Counted from the first letter of the stretch, positions 1 to 9,092 are shown. The stretch is DNA of 64,000 nucleotides from Gloeobacter kilaueensis JS1 (GCF_000484535.1 NC_022600.1:1488001-1552000), one strand, 5' to 3'. Notes: a model not told the origin generated them from the letters alone. Numbers and translations: made by a program.

Positions 1-256
1 GCCGGATCTGGTTGTCGAGGTCAAATCCAGCACCGACCGGGTAAAGCTGATCGAGGACAAGCTCGTGCATTATCTAGAAGTCGGGGCGCAAGTCGGAATT
101 CTCGTCGATCCGGACGAGCAGACGGTGAGTATCTATCGGCCCAACCAGGCACCGGTGGTACTGGCAGGCGAAGCTATCCTGAGCTTGCCGGAATTGTTGC
201 CGGGCTGGCAGTTGCCGATAGCCGAATTGTGGATAGTCGAATTCGGCGACGAGTAG
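1..256 (+). CDS. Uma2 family endonuclease (5' partial)
   Basis: Only the C-terminal part lies in the window. Read from base 2, the frame is open and gives PDLVVEVKSSTDRVKLIEDK followed by YLEVGAQVGILVDP, ending at TAG 254-256. The PD...EVKS...K pattern followed by Y..G and a 'VDP..Q.V.IYRP' strand is typical of Uma2 (DUF820) PD-(D/E)XK-like proteins, which are strongly expanded in cyanobacteria. Cellular function is unknown for most members. The start is outside the window. A second, complete Uma2 gene lies at 35253-35831. Confidence 0.8.
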   Translation, partial: PDLVVEVKSSTDRVKLIEDKLVHYLEVGAQVGILVDPDEQTVSIYRPNQAPVVLAGEAILSLPELLPGWQLPIAELWIVEFGDE

Positions 257-412
257 ACAGGCTCCAAGTAGCCGAAGGTAACCAGACGTCAGATCGAAGT
301 AGCCAGGCGTCCCTTGAAGCAGAAGAAAAATAATACCAATGCATATTCAATACTTGCGCAGTTTTGAGTGCGAAGTTGATCTGTAAATAGTTGGGAGTTT
401 AAGGGGACTTTT

Positions 413-468
413 CCCCACCCCTCCACACCCCCCTGCCCGCCGGGCAGGGGGGGTGTGGAGGGGTGGGG
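413..468. repeat. 56-bp near-perfect inverted repeat between convergent genes
   Basis: The left arm begins ccccacccctccacaccccc and the right arm is its reverse complement with one extra G in the G-run, giving about 27 paired bases around a tiny loop. It lies between the Uma2 stop (256) and the ClC antiporter stop (489), which converge. There is no clear T-tract on either side. It could act as a bidirectional transcription block or be a palindromic intergenic repeat. Confidence 0.7.
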
Positions 469-488
469 ACCGTTTTAGCTTTGTCTCC

Positions 489-3065
489 TTAGATGCGCAC
501 GACGATCACCGTGCAGTCGCTGTCGCGGGCGACGGTCTCGGGGATGTTGCCGCGCACGGCCTGTTGCAGCAGGCTCTCGCGGCTCGCTCCGATGATGATG
601 CCGTCGAATTTGCCGTCGGAGGCGCAGCGGACCAGGGTTTGAGCGATTGCCTTTGAAAAAAGCGGCAGCGCTTCGACCGGGCGACCGATCGCCCGGCTGA
701 GGCTGAGGCTATCGGCCTCAAGGGGGGCGGTGTCATGGGCGCTCTCAGGGGCAAAGACCTGGCAGACAGTCACCTCGCCTCTGCCGGGGATGCCGCGCAG
801 CAGGGCCGGGAGAATTTTGAGTGCCTCCTTGGCGTTCGGGCCGCCGCCGATGGGCACCAGCCAGTGGCGGGGCAGGGCGTTGTCCTTGAGTTTGATGAGC
901 AGCACCTCGCAGGGAGCCTGACGGATGATCGTATCGACGGCGCTGCCAAAGATCCGTCCCGGCGTGGCGGTGTTGCCCTTCCAGCCCAACAGGGCCAGGC
1001 TGATCCGCCGCTCCTTGATTGTCTCAAGCACGGCCTGGGAAACGTCGTGGGCGACGCGCACCTGGGTATGGACGGGCACGCCCACCGCCTGGGCGGCGCG
1101 CACGGCCTGGCGCAACAGGCGCACCGAAGGAGCGATTGCCACGGTGGTGTCGGAGGGGGCGCGGGTGCGGGGCACGACGATCACCTGCAGGCATTCCAGT
1201 TCGAGCTTGCGCTCGCGGGCGACGGCCAGGGCAAATTCGAGCAGGGCCGGGGCGGTCTCGGGATTGGCGAGGGGCAGGAGCAGGCGGCCCTGGCCGATAG
1301 CCGGTGAACGGGTCTGGTAGACGACGTAGGAGGGCGAAGGGCGCGGGCCGAGCGACTGGAGATTCTCGCCCCCCAAAAGGTCCGCCTCGGCCCGAATAAT
1401 GTCGCTGCGGGTGATGATGCCGACGAGTTTGCTGCCCTCGGTGACGGGCAGGCGGCTCAGTTCGTAGCGGTTGAGCAGGTAGAGGACTTCGTTGAGCGTG
1501 TCACCGGCAGTGACCGTCACCGGCTGGGTGGTCATGATCTCGGTGAGCGGAGCGTCGGGGGGCAGTTGGCGGGCAGCAATTTTGAGCAGGTCGGTCTGGG
1601 TGACGATGCCCACCAGCCGCTCGCCCTCGACTACCGGAAAACCGCGATGGTGGGAGCGCGAAAATGCCTGGGACACTTCGCTCAAAGCCAGGCGGCTCTC
1701 CAGCGTCTCGATGCGGGTCTGCATCACGTCGCCCGCCGCCAGTTGGCCCAATAATTTTTCGTCCGAGACGATCTGCTCGGTGAGGCGAATGCCGCTGAAG
1801 GCGAGCAACTGGTCGTAGATCGAGCCTTCGTTCAGCCGTTCGGCGACGATAGCGGCGATCACGCAGACGACCATCAGCGGCAGCACCAGCGTAAAGTCGT
1901 TGGTGATCTCGAAGATGATCACAAACGAGGTGATCGGCACGCGGGTGACCGCACAGAAAAAGGCCCCCATCCCCGCCAGGGCGTAGGGTAGGGGCGGGTT
2001 GATGTGAAGCGTGCTGTAGGAAAGGGTGCCTACCAGCGCTCCTAGAGCAGATCCCAGCACCAGCGACGGAGCGAAGATGCCGCCGGGCGCGCCGGAACCG
2101 TAGGCGATTACCGTGAGGACGAACTGCGCGACGAAGGCGAGGGCGACAAATTGCCAGGGCGTTTGCACCGCGAGGATCATCTCGCGCAGTTGTTCGCCGT
2201 CGCGAAAGACGGCGGGCAAAAATACCAGCGCCAGCCCGATCCCAAGCCCGGCCAGCCCGACGCGCAGGCTGAGTTTGAGGCGCAGTACCTGACGATTGAA
2301 GCTGAGGCTCGCCAGAATCGCCCGGTTGAAGAGCGCTCCCAGTACCCCTGCCAGTACACCGAGCAACAGGTAATAGGGGATTTCCTGAACGGTGAAACCC
2401 GTATGGAACCCCGCCAGCGGCGCTTTGAGATCAAAGCTGAAGCCGCCCAGAACCCGCGAGATCACAGAGGCGATAAACGAAGCGAGAATCGCCGAGCCGA
2501 GGGTGAGTCCGGACACGTCCTGCAGCAGTTCCTCGACCACAAAGATCACCCCGGCGATCGGAGCATTGAAGGCGGCGGCCAGACCGGCCCCGGCCCCGGC
2601 GGCCACCAGCTGGCGGCGATAGGAGGGCGAAGTGGGCACCCAGCGGCTGAGCTGGTTGGCGAGGGCCGCCCCGAGCTGTACCGTCGGTCCCTCCCGGCCC
2701 AGGGGCAGGCCGGAGCCGATGGCGGCGATGCCACTTACGAGTTTGACTATGGCCACCCGCAGATCGAGGGCCATCGGCACCCGCGCCAGCACCGCCTTGA
2801 CCTGGGGAATGCCGCTGCCAGCCGCCTCCGGGGCAAAGCGCTCCACCAACCAGCCGGCTATCAGACCACCGAGTAAGCTCAAAAGCGGCAGCGTCCACCA
2901 CCCCCCGAGGCCAATCGCTGCGATCCGCCAGTGGGTGAGCAGGGCGGCTCCCTGCTTAAGAGCGACCGCCGCCAGACCGGCAATCAGACCGATCAAGCAG
3001 GCTTCCAGCGTCGCCAGGCGCTGGGGACGCAAAAGTTGTCGGAGGTTGCGCTGCCAGGGCCACAT
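489..3065 (-). CDS. ClC-type chloride channel/antiporter with CBS pair and C-terminal USP domains
   Basis: An 858-residue membrane protein. The ClC core (about residues 20-430) carries the selectivity-filter motifs GSGIP (83-87), GREGP (123-127) and GGIFAP (328-333). The gating glutamate in GREGP (E125) and an inner Glu pair in VVEE (178-179) are present, as in H+/Cl- exchangers. Two CBS domains follow (about 440-570). The rest (about 600-858) resembles two universal-stress-protein folds, the second ending in CTVIVV. ClC-CBS is common; the USP tail makes the protein unusually long and suggests cytosolic nucleotide or stress sensing. It appears monocistronic and probably sits in the plasma membrane. 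Exchanger versus channel behaviour is inferred from the glutamates only. Confidence 0.92.
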   Translation of the reverse strand: MWPWQRNLRQLLRPQRLATLEACLIGLIAGLAAVALKQGAALLTHWRIAAIGLGGWWTLPLLSLLGGLIAGWLVERFAPEAAGSGIPQVKAVLARVPMALDLRVAIVKLVSGIAAIGSGLPLGREGPTVQLGAALANQLSRWVPTSPSYRRQLVAAGAGAGLAAAFNAPIAGVIFVVEELLQDVSGLTLGSAILASFIASVISRVLGGFSFDLKAPLAGFHTGFTVQEIPYYLLLGVLAGVLGALFNRAILASLSFNRQVLRLKLSLRVGLAGLGIGLALVFLPAVFRDGEQLREMILAVQTPWQFVALAFVAQFVLTVIAYGSGAPGGIFAPSLVLGSALGALVGTLSYSTLHINPPLPYALAGMGAFFCAVTRVPITSFVIIFEITNDFTLVLPLMVVCVIAAIVAERLNEGSIYDQLLAFSGIRLTEQIVSDEKLLGQLAAGDVMQTRIETLESRLALSEVSQAFSRSHHRGFPVVEGERLVGIVTQTDLLKIAARQLPPDAPLTEIMTTQPVTVTAGDTLNEVLYLLNRYELSRLPVTEGSKLVGIITRSDIIRAEADLLGGENLQSLGPRPSPSYVVYQTRSPAIGQGRLLLPLANPETAPALLEFALAVARERKLELECLQVIVVPRTRAPSDTTVAIAPSVRLLRQAVRAAQAVGVPVHTQVRVAHDVSQAVLETIKERRISLALLGWKGNTATPGRIFGSAVDTIIRQAPCEVLLIKLKDNALPRHWLVPIGGGPNAKEALKILPALLRGIPGRGEVTVCQVFAPESAHDTAPLEADSLSLSRAIGRPVEALPLFSKAIAQTLVRCASDGKFDGIIIGASRESLLQQAVRGNIPETVARDSDCTVIVVRI

Positions 3066-3118
3066 AAAAAAGTCAGGCAGACACTCTCTAGAGTAGACCG
3101 GAGCCGGGCAGAGCCGGT

Positions 3119-4174
3119 CTAGCTTAGATCAATCTTTTGAGCGCTGCGCTGGCGCAGCACCTCGTAGAGGACGATGCCGCCTGCCACTGAGGCGTTGAGG
3201 CTGGCGGTTTTGCCCACCAGCGGGATCGAGACGATCTGATCGCAGTGGCGCTGGGTGAGCAGCGAGATGCCCTTGCCCTCTGAGCCGACCACGATCACCA
3301 GCGCACCGCTCAAGGTCAGATCGAACACGGGCTGGCTCGCCTTTTGCTGGGTACCGACCACCTGAAAGCCCGCTTCTTTGAGCCGTTCGAGGGCCTGGTT
3401 GAGGTTGGTGACGCGGGCAATGGGCAGGTGCTCGACCGCTCCGGCTGCTACCTTGGCCACCGTCGTCGTCACGCCCACTGCCCGCCGCCGGGGCAGGATG
3501 ACGCCTTGAAAACCGAACGCCTCGGCGGAGCGGATGAGCGCTCCGAGGTTGTGGGGATCTTCGATGCCGTCGGCGGCGAGCAGCACCGGCTGCGGGTGGT
3601 CGGCAGCAGCCGTGATCAGATCCTCGAATTCGACGTAGGGGTGGGCGGCGGTCTGGGCGGCGACGCCCTGGTGGTTGGCCCCGGCGGTAAGCTGGTCGAG
3701 CCGCCGGGGTTCGACGATGTCGATGACGGTGCCGCCCGCTTTGGCGGCATCGAGCAGCCGCAAGAAGCGCGGGTCGTAGCGCAGCCTTTCGATGAGCCAG
3801 ACGCGGTTGAGGGGCCGCCTGGCCTGGAGAGCAGCGAGGACGGGCTGCTTGCCGTAGAGCAATTCCGCTTCGTCGCTCTCGCCCGTCTCACTCGCCTCCG
3901 CTGGGGCGGGTTTAGAAGGAGCGATCGTCTTTTTAGGCAGCCGCTCGGTGGCCGGGGGAGTGATGTCTTTGGCCGGACGCTTGGCCCGAGCCGCCGCATC
4001 GGCCTTGCGCACCGGTTTGGCCTGGGAGCTATCCTTGGCTACCCGGCGCTCCCCCCGCTCGCCTTCTTTGAGCTTGCGCACCCTGGCATCGGCGGAGGTT
4101 TTGCGGATCGGTTTGGCGGCGGCGGAGCGGGTGCCGCTGCGCTTAGGTTTCTGGGGGCGCGGGGTTGGGGCCAT
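3119..4174 (-). CDS. rlmB: 23S rRNA 2'-O-methyltransferase, TrmH/RlmB type
   Basis: A SpoU/TrmH methyltransferase that would methylate a ribose in 23S rRNA. Counting from an upstream start at 4189, the hallmark motifs are NLGALIRS (214-221), VGSEGKGIS (301-309) and SLNASVA (330-336), which form the SPOUT knot and SAM site. A small substrate-binding domain precedes them (YGKQPVLAAL, 112-121). The first ~100 residues form a Lys/Arg/Ala/Pro-rich disordered tail, longer than in E. coli RlmB. ATG 4174 (MAPTPRPQ) is preferred over 4189, although both overlap the end of mrnC, so the two genes are probably co-transcribed and translationally coupled. The RlmB subtype is likely but not proven. Confidence 0.88.
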   Translation of the reverse strand: MAPTPRPQKPKRSGTRSAAAKPIRKTSADARVRKLKEGERGERRVAKDSSQAKPVRKADAAARAKRPAKDITPPATERLPKKTIAPSKPAPAEASETGESDEAELLYGKQPVLAALQARRPLNRVWLIERLRYDPRFLRLLDAAKAGGTVIDIVEPRRLDQLTAGANHQGVAAQTAAHPYVEFEDLITAAADHPQPVLLAADGIEDPHNLGALIRSAEAFGFQGVILPRRRAVGVTTTVAKVAAGAVEHLPIARVTNLNQALERLKEAGFQVVGTQQKASQPVFDLTLSGALVIVVGSEGKGISLLTQRHCDQIVSIPLVGKTASLNASVAGGIVLYEVLRQRSAQKIDLS

Positions 4175-4547
4175 GGTGTTGCAGCTCATCGCAGAGGTGG
4201 AGGACGACGGCGAGGCGTTCGCGGTCGGCCAGAAACAGATATCCTAACAGGGTTTCAAAGGCGGTGGCCAGTCTATAGGTCGCCCCGTCGAGATGGCGGG
4301 GCACACCTGTGGCCGCGTTGCGCCCCCGGCGCACCCACTCGGCCTCCTCGGAAGTGAGCTGCGCTTCGAGCCTGCCCAACAAAGTTGCCTGGGCAGCGGC
4401 CCGCACCCGCTCGACGGTCCGCTCGTGCAACCGCCGCAGCCGCTGGGGCGGATAGATGAGCCCGGAGCGGACGTGCAACTCCCAGACGGCATCCCCCAGA
4501 TACGCCAGAGCTTCGAGCGGCAGCGTGCGAATCTGGGAGCTGTCCAA
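4143..4547 (-). CDS. mrnC: Mini-ribonuclease 3
   Basis: A 134-residue RNase III catalytic domain without a dsRNA-binding domain. Visible motifs are YLGDAVWE (16-23, catalytic Asp), RGRNA (74-78) and ATAFETLLGYL (95-105, second acidic site). Mini-III enzymes mature 23S rRNA ends by cutting a double-stranded stem. That fits the overlap with rlmB downstream: both genes act on 23S rRNA. Length and motif order match the family. The STAS gene ends 3 bp upstream, so all three may form one transcript. Confidence 0.93.
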   Translation of the reverse strand: MDSSQIRTLPLEALAYLGDAVWELHVRSGLIYPPQRLRRLHERTVERVRAAAQATLLGRLEAQLTSEEAEWVRRGRNAATGVPRHLDGATYRLATAFETLLGYLFLADRERLAVVLHLCDELQHHGPNPAPPET

Positions 4548-4550
4548 GTT

Positions 4551-4901
4551 CTAGCTTCCAGGCACCTGCTCGACCGCTTCTTCGAGAGTATTGCGCAGCG
4601 TCAAAAATTGATCGAGGCGCACCAGTCTCAGGCTCTGGGTCACCCGCTGGTTGGTGACGATCTGAAAGGAACCAGAAAGCCCCTGCACTTTTTTAGCCAG
4701 CTGCACGAGCGCTCCCTGCCCGGAGCTGTCTAAAAAATCGATTTGCGAGAGATCCAGGATGATGTTGGCCGGACCGTCGTCGATGTGTTTGTTGAGGATC
4801 TTTTTGAAGACCGGTTCAGAGAAGGCATCGAGCTGACCGATCAGGCGAAAGACCTGATAGTTGTCGCCTTCATCGCGGGTGCCCCTCAGGCTGACCGTCA
4901 A
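4551..4901 (-). CDS. STAS-domain protein (anti-sigma factor antagonist-like)
   Basis: A single STAS domain of 116 residues. FRLIGQLDAF opens the fold, and LDLSQIDFLDSSGQGALV carries the conserved DSSG (58-61), whose serine is the phosphorylation site in SpoIIAA-type switches. In that family the unphosphorylated protein binds an anti-sigma factor or partner kinase; no RsbW-like kinase is adjacent here. It lies directly upstream of mrnC on the same strand. The real partner is unknown. Confidence 0.85.
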   Translation of the reverse strand: MTVSLRGTRDEGDNYQVFRLIGQLDAFSEPVFKKILNKHIDDGPANIILDLSQIDFLDSSGQGALVQLAKKVQGLSGSFQIVTNQRVTQSLRLVRLDQFLTLRNTLEEAVEQVPGS

Positions 4902-5005
4902 ATTCAGTGGCTCAGGAATAGCCGTCCCTCCGACCGCGCGCTATCAGGCTAACAATATAGGACGAGTCTCCTGCCACTGTCTACAGCCGTTCAGCGCACT
5001 GAAAC

Positions 5006-6715
5006 TCAGTTGATGTCGGCGTCCACGCGCTGCAACCTGAGCAGCACCCGGCCCAGGGCAAAGGAGAGCAACCCGCAGAGGCCAAAGGCGGCGATCGCCT
5101 CCAGGATATGTTCGCTCGTATAGAGGATCACCGAGCAGATGAGCATTGCTCCCAGAAGCACGCTGTAGATGCCGCCGATGGCAGCGGCGTTGAGGCGGCG
5201 CAACAGCCGCTCCGATTCGATCGACTTGACCCGCACCCGCAACTCGCCGCGATCGGCGCGCTCGAGGGTCTGCTCGATGCGGCGGGGCAGGTTGACCGTC
5301 ATCGCACCGACCTGGCCGACCTGCTGTCCGAGTTGGTTCAACAGTTCGCGCATACCGAACTCTCCGTTGGTGGTCATGAGCTGATCGGCGAAGGGCTGGG
5401 CGACATCCATAAAATTGAAGTTGGGATCGAGCCCTTTGCCCAGACCTTCCAGGGTCGATACCGCCCGCAGCACAAAGGTAAAGGTGGCCGGAAAGCGAAA
5501 GGGCTGTTCGTAGGCCATCTCGTAGATATCTTCGGAGAGGCTGCCAAAGTCGAAGGACTGATCGCCGTAGGGCTTGTTAAAAAAATTCTCGATGAGAAAC
5601 GCGATCGAGCGGCGGATCGGAACGCGGTCGGCGTTCTTTTTAATTGCCCCCAGTTCGATGAGCGAGTCGATCACCTTGTCGGCGTCGGATTGGGCGACGC
5701 CCAAAAACGTGTCCATCAGCCGTTCCTTGGTGCCCGGCTGAATGCGGCCCATCATGCCAAAGTCATAAAAAATCAGCGCCCCGTCGTGGCGCACGGCGAT
5801 GTTGCCCGGATGGGGATCGGCGTGAAAGAAGCCGTCGTTGAGAAGCTGCTGCAGGTAGGAGCGCGCTCCGATGCGCGCCAGAAGCTTGCGGTCCAGACCC
5901 GCCGCCTCCAGCGCCTCGTAGTTGCTGATCTTGATGCCGGGCAGATATTCGAGGGTGAGGACTTTTGGGGAGGCGTAGCGCCAGTAGACCCTGGGCACGC
6001 AGATCTCAGGGTCGCCCTGGAAGTTGCGCCGGAAGGTATCGGCGTTGCGCCCCTCGTTGAGGTAGTCAATTTCTTGCATGAGGATGCGGGCGCACTCGTC
6101 GTAGATAGGCACCCACTCGCGCCCGCCGCGCCCGTAGCGCGGATGGTTCTGCAGGTACTGGGCGATGCCCCGCAAGATGCCCAGATCGACGTTAAATAGC
6201 TGTTCGAGGCCAGGACGCTGGACTTTGACGACGACTTCTTCGCCAGTGTGCAGCTGGGCGCGATGCACCTGCCCGAGGGAAGCTGCCGCCATCGGCGTCG
6301 GATCGAAGAACTGAAAAATTTCCGGCAGCCGCCTGCCGAATTCGCTCTCGATGGTCTGCACGACCTGCTCGTAGGCGAAGGCCGGTACTTCGTCCTGTAG
6401 CCTCGAAAGTTCTTCGATATATTCTTTTGGAAACAAGTCGGCGCGGGTCGAAAACAGTTGTCCGACCTTGATAAAGGTGGGACCGAGTTCGAGCATCGTC
6501 TCCCGCGTCCAGATCGCCCGCTTGCGCTGGCGGCGCGAGCGGTGCTCCTCGCTGTCGTCGCCCCTGTAGGTCCACTTTTTGCTGTCCCACCAGCGGTAGA
6601 ACAAAATCAGCAGAAAAAAGCCCCAAATATCGATGACCCGCCGGGTACGGGAGTAGTTGGCCCGGTTCCAGCGATAGGCTCTGGCAGGAACAGCAGGTGG
6701 GGCGGACACGATCAC
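5006..6715 (-). CDS. ABC1/UbiB (AarF) family atypical kinase
   Basis: A UbiB/ADCK-like protein of about 569 residues. It has the family's Ala-rich loop (AAASLGQVHRAQL), the lysine strand VVVKVQRPG, the catalytic-loop sequence ADPHPGN and the DFGM metal site. Two hydrophobic segments at the C terminus (IGGIYSVLLGAMLICSVILY and the following stretch) would anchor it in the membrane. Relatives act in ubiquinone or prenylquinone metabolism, and in cyanobacteria/plastids in plastoquinone, tocopherol or stress physiology. The frame is open back to 6814, but that region overlaps the preceding gene. GTG 6715 (or 6709), leading into SAPPAVPARAYRW, is the likely start. It is 28 bp downstream of 6744-7076 and probably in the same operon. 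Confidence 0.9.
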   Translation of the reverse strand: MIVSAPPAVPARAYRWNRANYSRTRRVIDIWGFFLLILFYRWWDSKKWTYRGDDSEEHRSRRQRKRAIWTRETMLELGPTFIKVGQLFSTRADLFPKEYIEELSRLQDEVPAFAYEQVVQTIESEFGRRLPEIFQFFDPTPMAAASLGQVHRAQLHTGEEVVVKVQRPGLEQLFNVDLGILRGIAQYLQNHPRYGRGGREWVPIYDECARILMQEIDYLNEGRNADTFRRNFQGDPEICVPRVYWRYASPKVLTLEYLPGIKISNYEALEAAGLDRKLLARIGARSYLQQLLNDGFFHADPHPGNIAVRHDGALIFYDFGMMGRIQPGTKERLMDTFLGVAQSDADKVIDSLIELGAIKKNADRVPIRRSIAFLIENFFNKPYGDQSFDFGSLSEDIYEMAYEQPFRFPATFTFVLRAVSTLEGLGKGLDPNFNFMDVAQPFADQLMTTNGEFGMRELLNQLGQQVGQVGAMTVNLPRRIEQTLERADRGELRVRVKSIESERLLRRLNAAAIGGIYSVLLGAMLICSVILYTSEHILEAIAAFGLCGLLSFALGRVLLRLQRVDADIN

Positions 6716-6743
6716 GAATGGTAGGAGGAGGGAAGCAGAGCGG

Positions 6744-7076
6744 TCATGGCGCTTCCTGGTTGCGGAAGCGCTGCAGTTCGGAGCGCAGGCGGGCGACCTC
6801 GGCCCGCAGTTCATCGACGTTGCGCTCGACTTGCTTGCTGCTCGCCGTGCCCCGGCTGGTGTAGCCCTCGGCGCTCAGATCGATGAGGGTCTCAGCCTGC
6901 TCGGCTTCGGCGCGGGTGAGCACCTCCTCGGTAAACTCGCGCAACCCGTCTCGCCAGTCCGCCTCCGCCTTGCCCACCTCACTCAACAGATCGGTGACGG
7001 CATCTTCGAGCTTTTCAAGCAAAATCTCTGCGGTTGCTCGACCGATAAAAAAAGTGCGAATCCAGGGATTGCTCAC
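6744..7076 (-). CDS. Conserved cyanobacterial coiled-coil protein (DUF6825-like)
   Basis: A 110-residue, acidic, soluble protein starting MSNPWIRTFFIGRATAEIL. The middle is amphipathic helix (LEDAVTDLLSEVGK, LREFTEEVLTRAEAEQ) and the C terminus is a coiled coil (VDELRAEVARLRSELQRF). I believe it matches the small cyanobacterial family named DUF6825, from memory only. Function is unknown. The gene lies immediately upstream of the UbiB-type kinase on the same strand, so a role near that membrane kinase is possible but inferred. Confidence 0.65.
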   Translation of the reverse strand: MSNPWIRTFFIGRATAEILLEKLEDAVTDLLSEVGKAEADWRDGLREFTEEVLTRAEAEQAETLIDLSAEGYTSRGTASSKQVERNVDELRAEVARLRSELQRFRNQEAP

Positions 7077-7225
7077 CTCGGCAGTCCTCGATGCGCCGGG
7101 TCCGCCGCCCGCAACAGCTCCTATCAGGCCGAAGGCACGGTAACCGGATTTACCTCTTGATTTTAACCCAGAAGCTTCAAGCCGGACCTGTAGACACCGA
7201 ACGATTCGAGCAGGTGAAAAACCGA

Positions 7226-8434
7226 TTAAAAGCTGACCGCCAGCGACTCAAGCCCCCGAAGGACCAGGCCGCGCCGCCAGCGCAGGGAATTTGTAGCTTG
7301 AGTGAGGCGCAGATTCGGTAGACGCCTGAGCAGCGTCTCAAGGGCGATCTTGCCTTCCAGGCGGGCCAGAGCAGCGCCCAGGCAGTAGTGTCCGCCCTGC
7401 CCAAAGGCGAGGTGCAAGTTGGGACGGCGCGCAATATCGAGGGTGTGCGCATCTGGAAACTGGCTTTCGTCGCGGTTCGCCGAGGCGATGACGCCGAGGA
7501 CAAGCTCCCCACGCGCGATCGGTGTACCGGCAATTTCGAGATCCTCGCGGGCATAGCGGTTGGTTGACATCTCGACGGGACTTTCGAAGCGCAGCAACTC
7601 CTCGATCGCCGTCTCGATCAACTCCGGTTGGGCGCGCAGGCGCTCGAACTGATCGAGGTGGCGAAGCAGCGCCAGCATTCCGTTGCCGATGAGGTTCGTC
7701 GTCGTCTCGTGTCCAGCCGTCAGCAAAAGGGCAACCATCGCGAGCAGTTCGTCTTCATCGAGCTGTCCCGTTGCCTGCACCTGCACCAGGGCGCTCACCA
7801 GATCGTCTTGTGGTTGTTTTTGCTTTTGCGCGATGAGCCGGCGCAGGTATCTGACAAAACAAACGAGGTGGGGAAAAGAAAGCAGCATACGCATCGGCGT
7901 CATCGTATTTTGGCTGAGGGTCTTTGACCAGCGCCCAAATTTTTCGCGATCCGCCTGGGGAACGCCCAACAGCTCCGAGATGACCATCACCGGCACCGGC
8001 AGGGCAAATTCACCCATCAGATCGAAACGGCGGCCTTTCAACCGGTCAAGGCGCTCGTCGCAGGCCGCCTGGGTGCGATCTACGATCACCTCGATGCGCT
8101 TTGCTGTAAAGGCTGTTTGAGCCAGCCTGCGCAAGCGGGCGTGATCCGGATCGTCGCTGTCGAGCAGATTGCGCGTCAGCGGAGCAAATAGCGCCGGTAC
8201 CTGCGGCTGACTTGCCATCTGCTTCTTCGTCAGGGCGTTCTGCCGGTCCTTGGCAAAGCGCGGATCTTTGAGCAGCGCCGCCACGTCGTCGTAGCGGGTG
8301 ACAAGCCAGGCCGGCTGTTTGTTCGGAAGAGCAACCCGATAGACAGGCGTCTCGGCGCGCAGGCGTGCATAAAACGGGTAAGGGTCCGCCTTGAAGGCCG
8401 GGCTGGCAATCTGGACGCTCTCAAGCCGACTCAT
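7226..8434 (-). CDS. Cytochrome P450
   Basis: A soluble bacterial class I-type P450 of 402 residues. It has the oxygen-binding I-helix AGHETT (240-245), the K-helix ExxR (279-282) and the haem loop FGQGGHYCLG (344-353) with Cys351 as axial ligand. The general pattern (LLDSDDPDHARLRRL, NRDESQFPDAH) resembles CYP107-like hydroxylases. No ferredoxin or reductase is adjacent, so electrons must come from elsewhere. The start chosen is ATG 8434 (MSRLESVQIAS), overlapping the TetR stop by 14 nt; the longer frame to 8506 lies entirely within the TetR gene. The substrate cannot be told from sequence. Translational coupling with the regulator suggests inducible expression. Confidence 0.92.
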   Translation of the reverse strand: MSRLESVQIASPAFKADPYPFYARLRAETPVYRVALPNKQPAWLVTRYDDVAALLKDPRFAKDRQNALTKKQMASQPQVPALFAPLTRNLLDSDDPDHARLRRLAQTAFTAKRIEVIVDRTQAACDERLDRLKGRRFDLMGEFALPVPVMVISELLGVPQADREKFGRWSKTLSQNTMTPMRMLLSFPHLVCFVRYLRRLIAQKQKQPQDDLVSALVQVQATGQLDEDELLAMVALLLTAGHETTTNLIGNGMLALLRHLDQFERLRAQPELIETAIEELLRFESPVEMSTNRYAREDLEIAGTPIARGELVLGVIASANRDESQFPDAHTLDIARRPNLHLAFGQGGHYCLGAALARLEGKIALETLLRRLPNLRLTQATNSLRWRRGLVLRGLESLAVSF

Positions 8435-9059
8435 GGCCGCCTCTTTCAGTCTTTTGTGGCAGTATTCCAGCAAGAAAGAGGGCAGCAAGCTCGTCAGGAA
8501 CCGCATCCCAGTGCGCTGTCACGTACTCGTCGCCCAACAACCGCAGGGTCACAAGACCAAGAAAGGTGGCGGTAATCGTGCGCAGGGTCAGCGAAACATC
8601 GATGGGCCTCAGTTTCCCGGCTGCCACCAGATTCTTAAATAGCGGCTCCGGCAGGGTAAGAGCCGGTGCAAGCACGCGATCGACGTAGAGCGCCCGCAAT
8701 TCTTCGTTGATCAACACTTCCGAGAAGACCGCCCGCAACACGTTCAAGATCTCGGGGGTAAAAGTCTCCCAGCGCCGCCTGAAAAGCTGCCGGACCAGTT
8801 GCTCGACATCGTCGCTGACTGCCGTCAGGGGAGCTTCTACGGCGCGACCCACCTCGTCGAGCGGATCGAGGACGGCAAGCAGCAGATCGGCCTTGTTCTT
8901 GAACGAGTTGTAGATCGTTCCGTCCGACACCCCCGCCTCGTTTGCGATCTCCCGGATCGTGGCGCGCTGAAAGCCACGATCCGCAAAAACTCTGATCGCC
9001 GCTTCGAGAATGTGCTGCCGCCGCAGGAGCGCGGTCTTTTCGCGGATGCTTGCTTTCAT
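8421..9059 (-). CDS. TetR/AcrR family transcriptional regulator
   Basis: A 212-residue regulator. The N-terminal HTH (about residues 12-58) is typical: RRQHILEAAIRVFADRGFQRATIREIANEAGVSDGTIYNSFKNK. The helical remainder is the ligand-binding/dimer domain. It overlaps and precedes the P450 gene, so it very likely regulates the operon and itself. An inverted repeat just upstream (9077-9092) is a candidate operator. The ligand is unknown. Confidence 0.92.
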   Translation of the reverse strand: MKASIREKTALLRRQHILEAAIRVFADRGFQRATIREIANEAGVSDGTIYNSFKNKADLLLAVLDPLDEVGRAVEAPLTAVSDDVEQLVRQLFRRRWETFTPEILNVLRAVFSEVLINEELRALYVDRVLAPALTLPEPLFKNLVAAGKLRPIDVSLTLRTITATFLGLVTLRLLGDEYVTAHWDAVPDELAALFLAGILPQKTERGGHESA

Positions 9060-9076
9060 AAAAAAGCTGAAGCAAT

Positions 9077-9092
9077 ATTCAAAAATCTGAAT
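9077..9092. promoter_or_regulatory. Candidate operator upstream of the TetR-P450 operon
   Basis: The sequence attcaaaaatctgaat is an inverted repeat (ATTCA / TGAAT, 6-bp spacer) lying 18 bp upstream of the TetR start codon in an AT-rich stretch. Position and symmetry suit autoregulation by a TetR dimer. The arms are short, so this is only suggestive. Confidence 0.35.
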
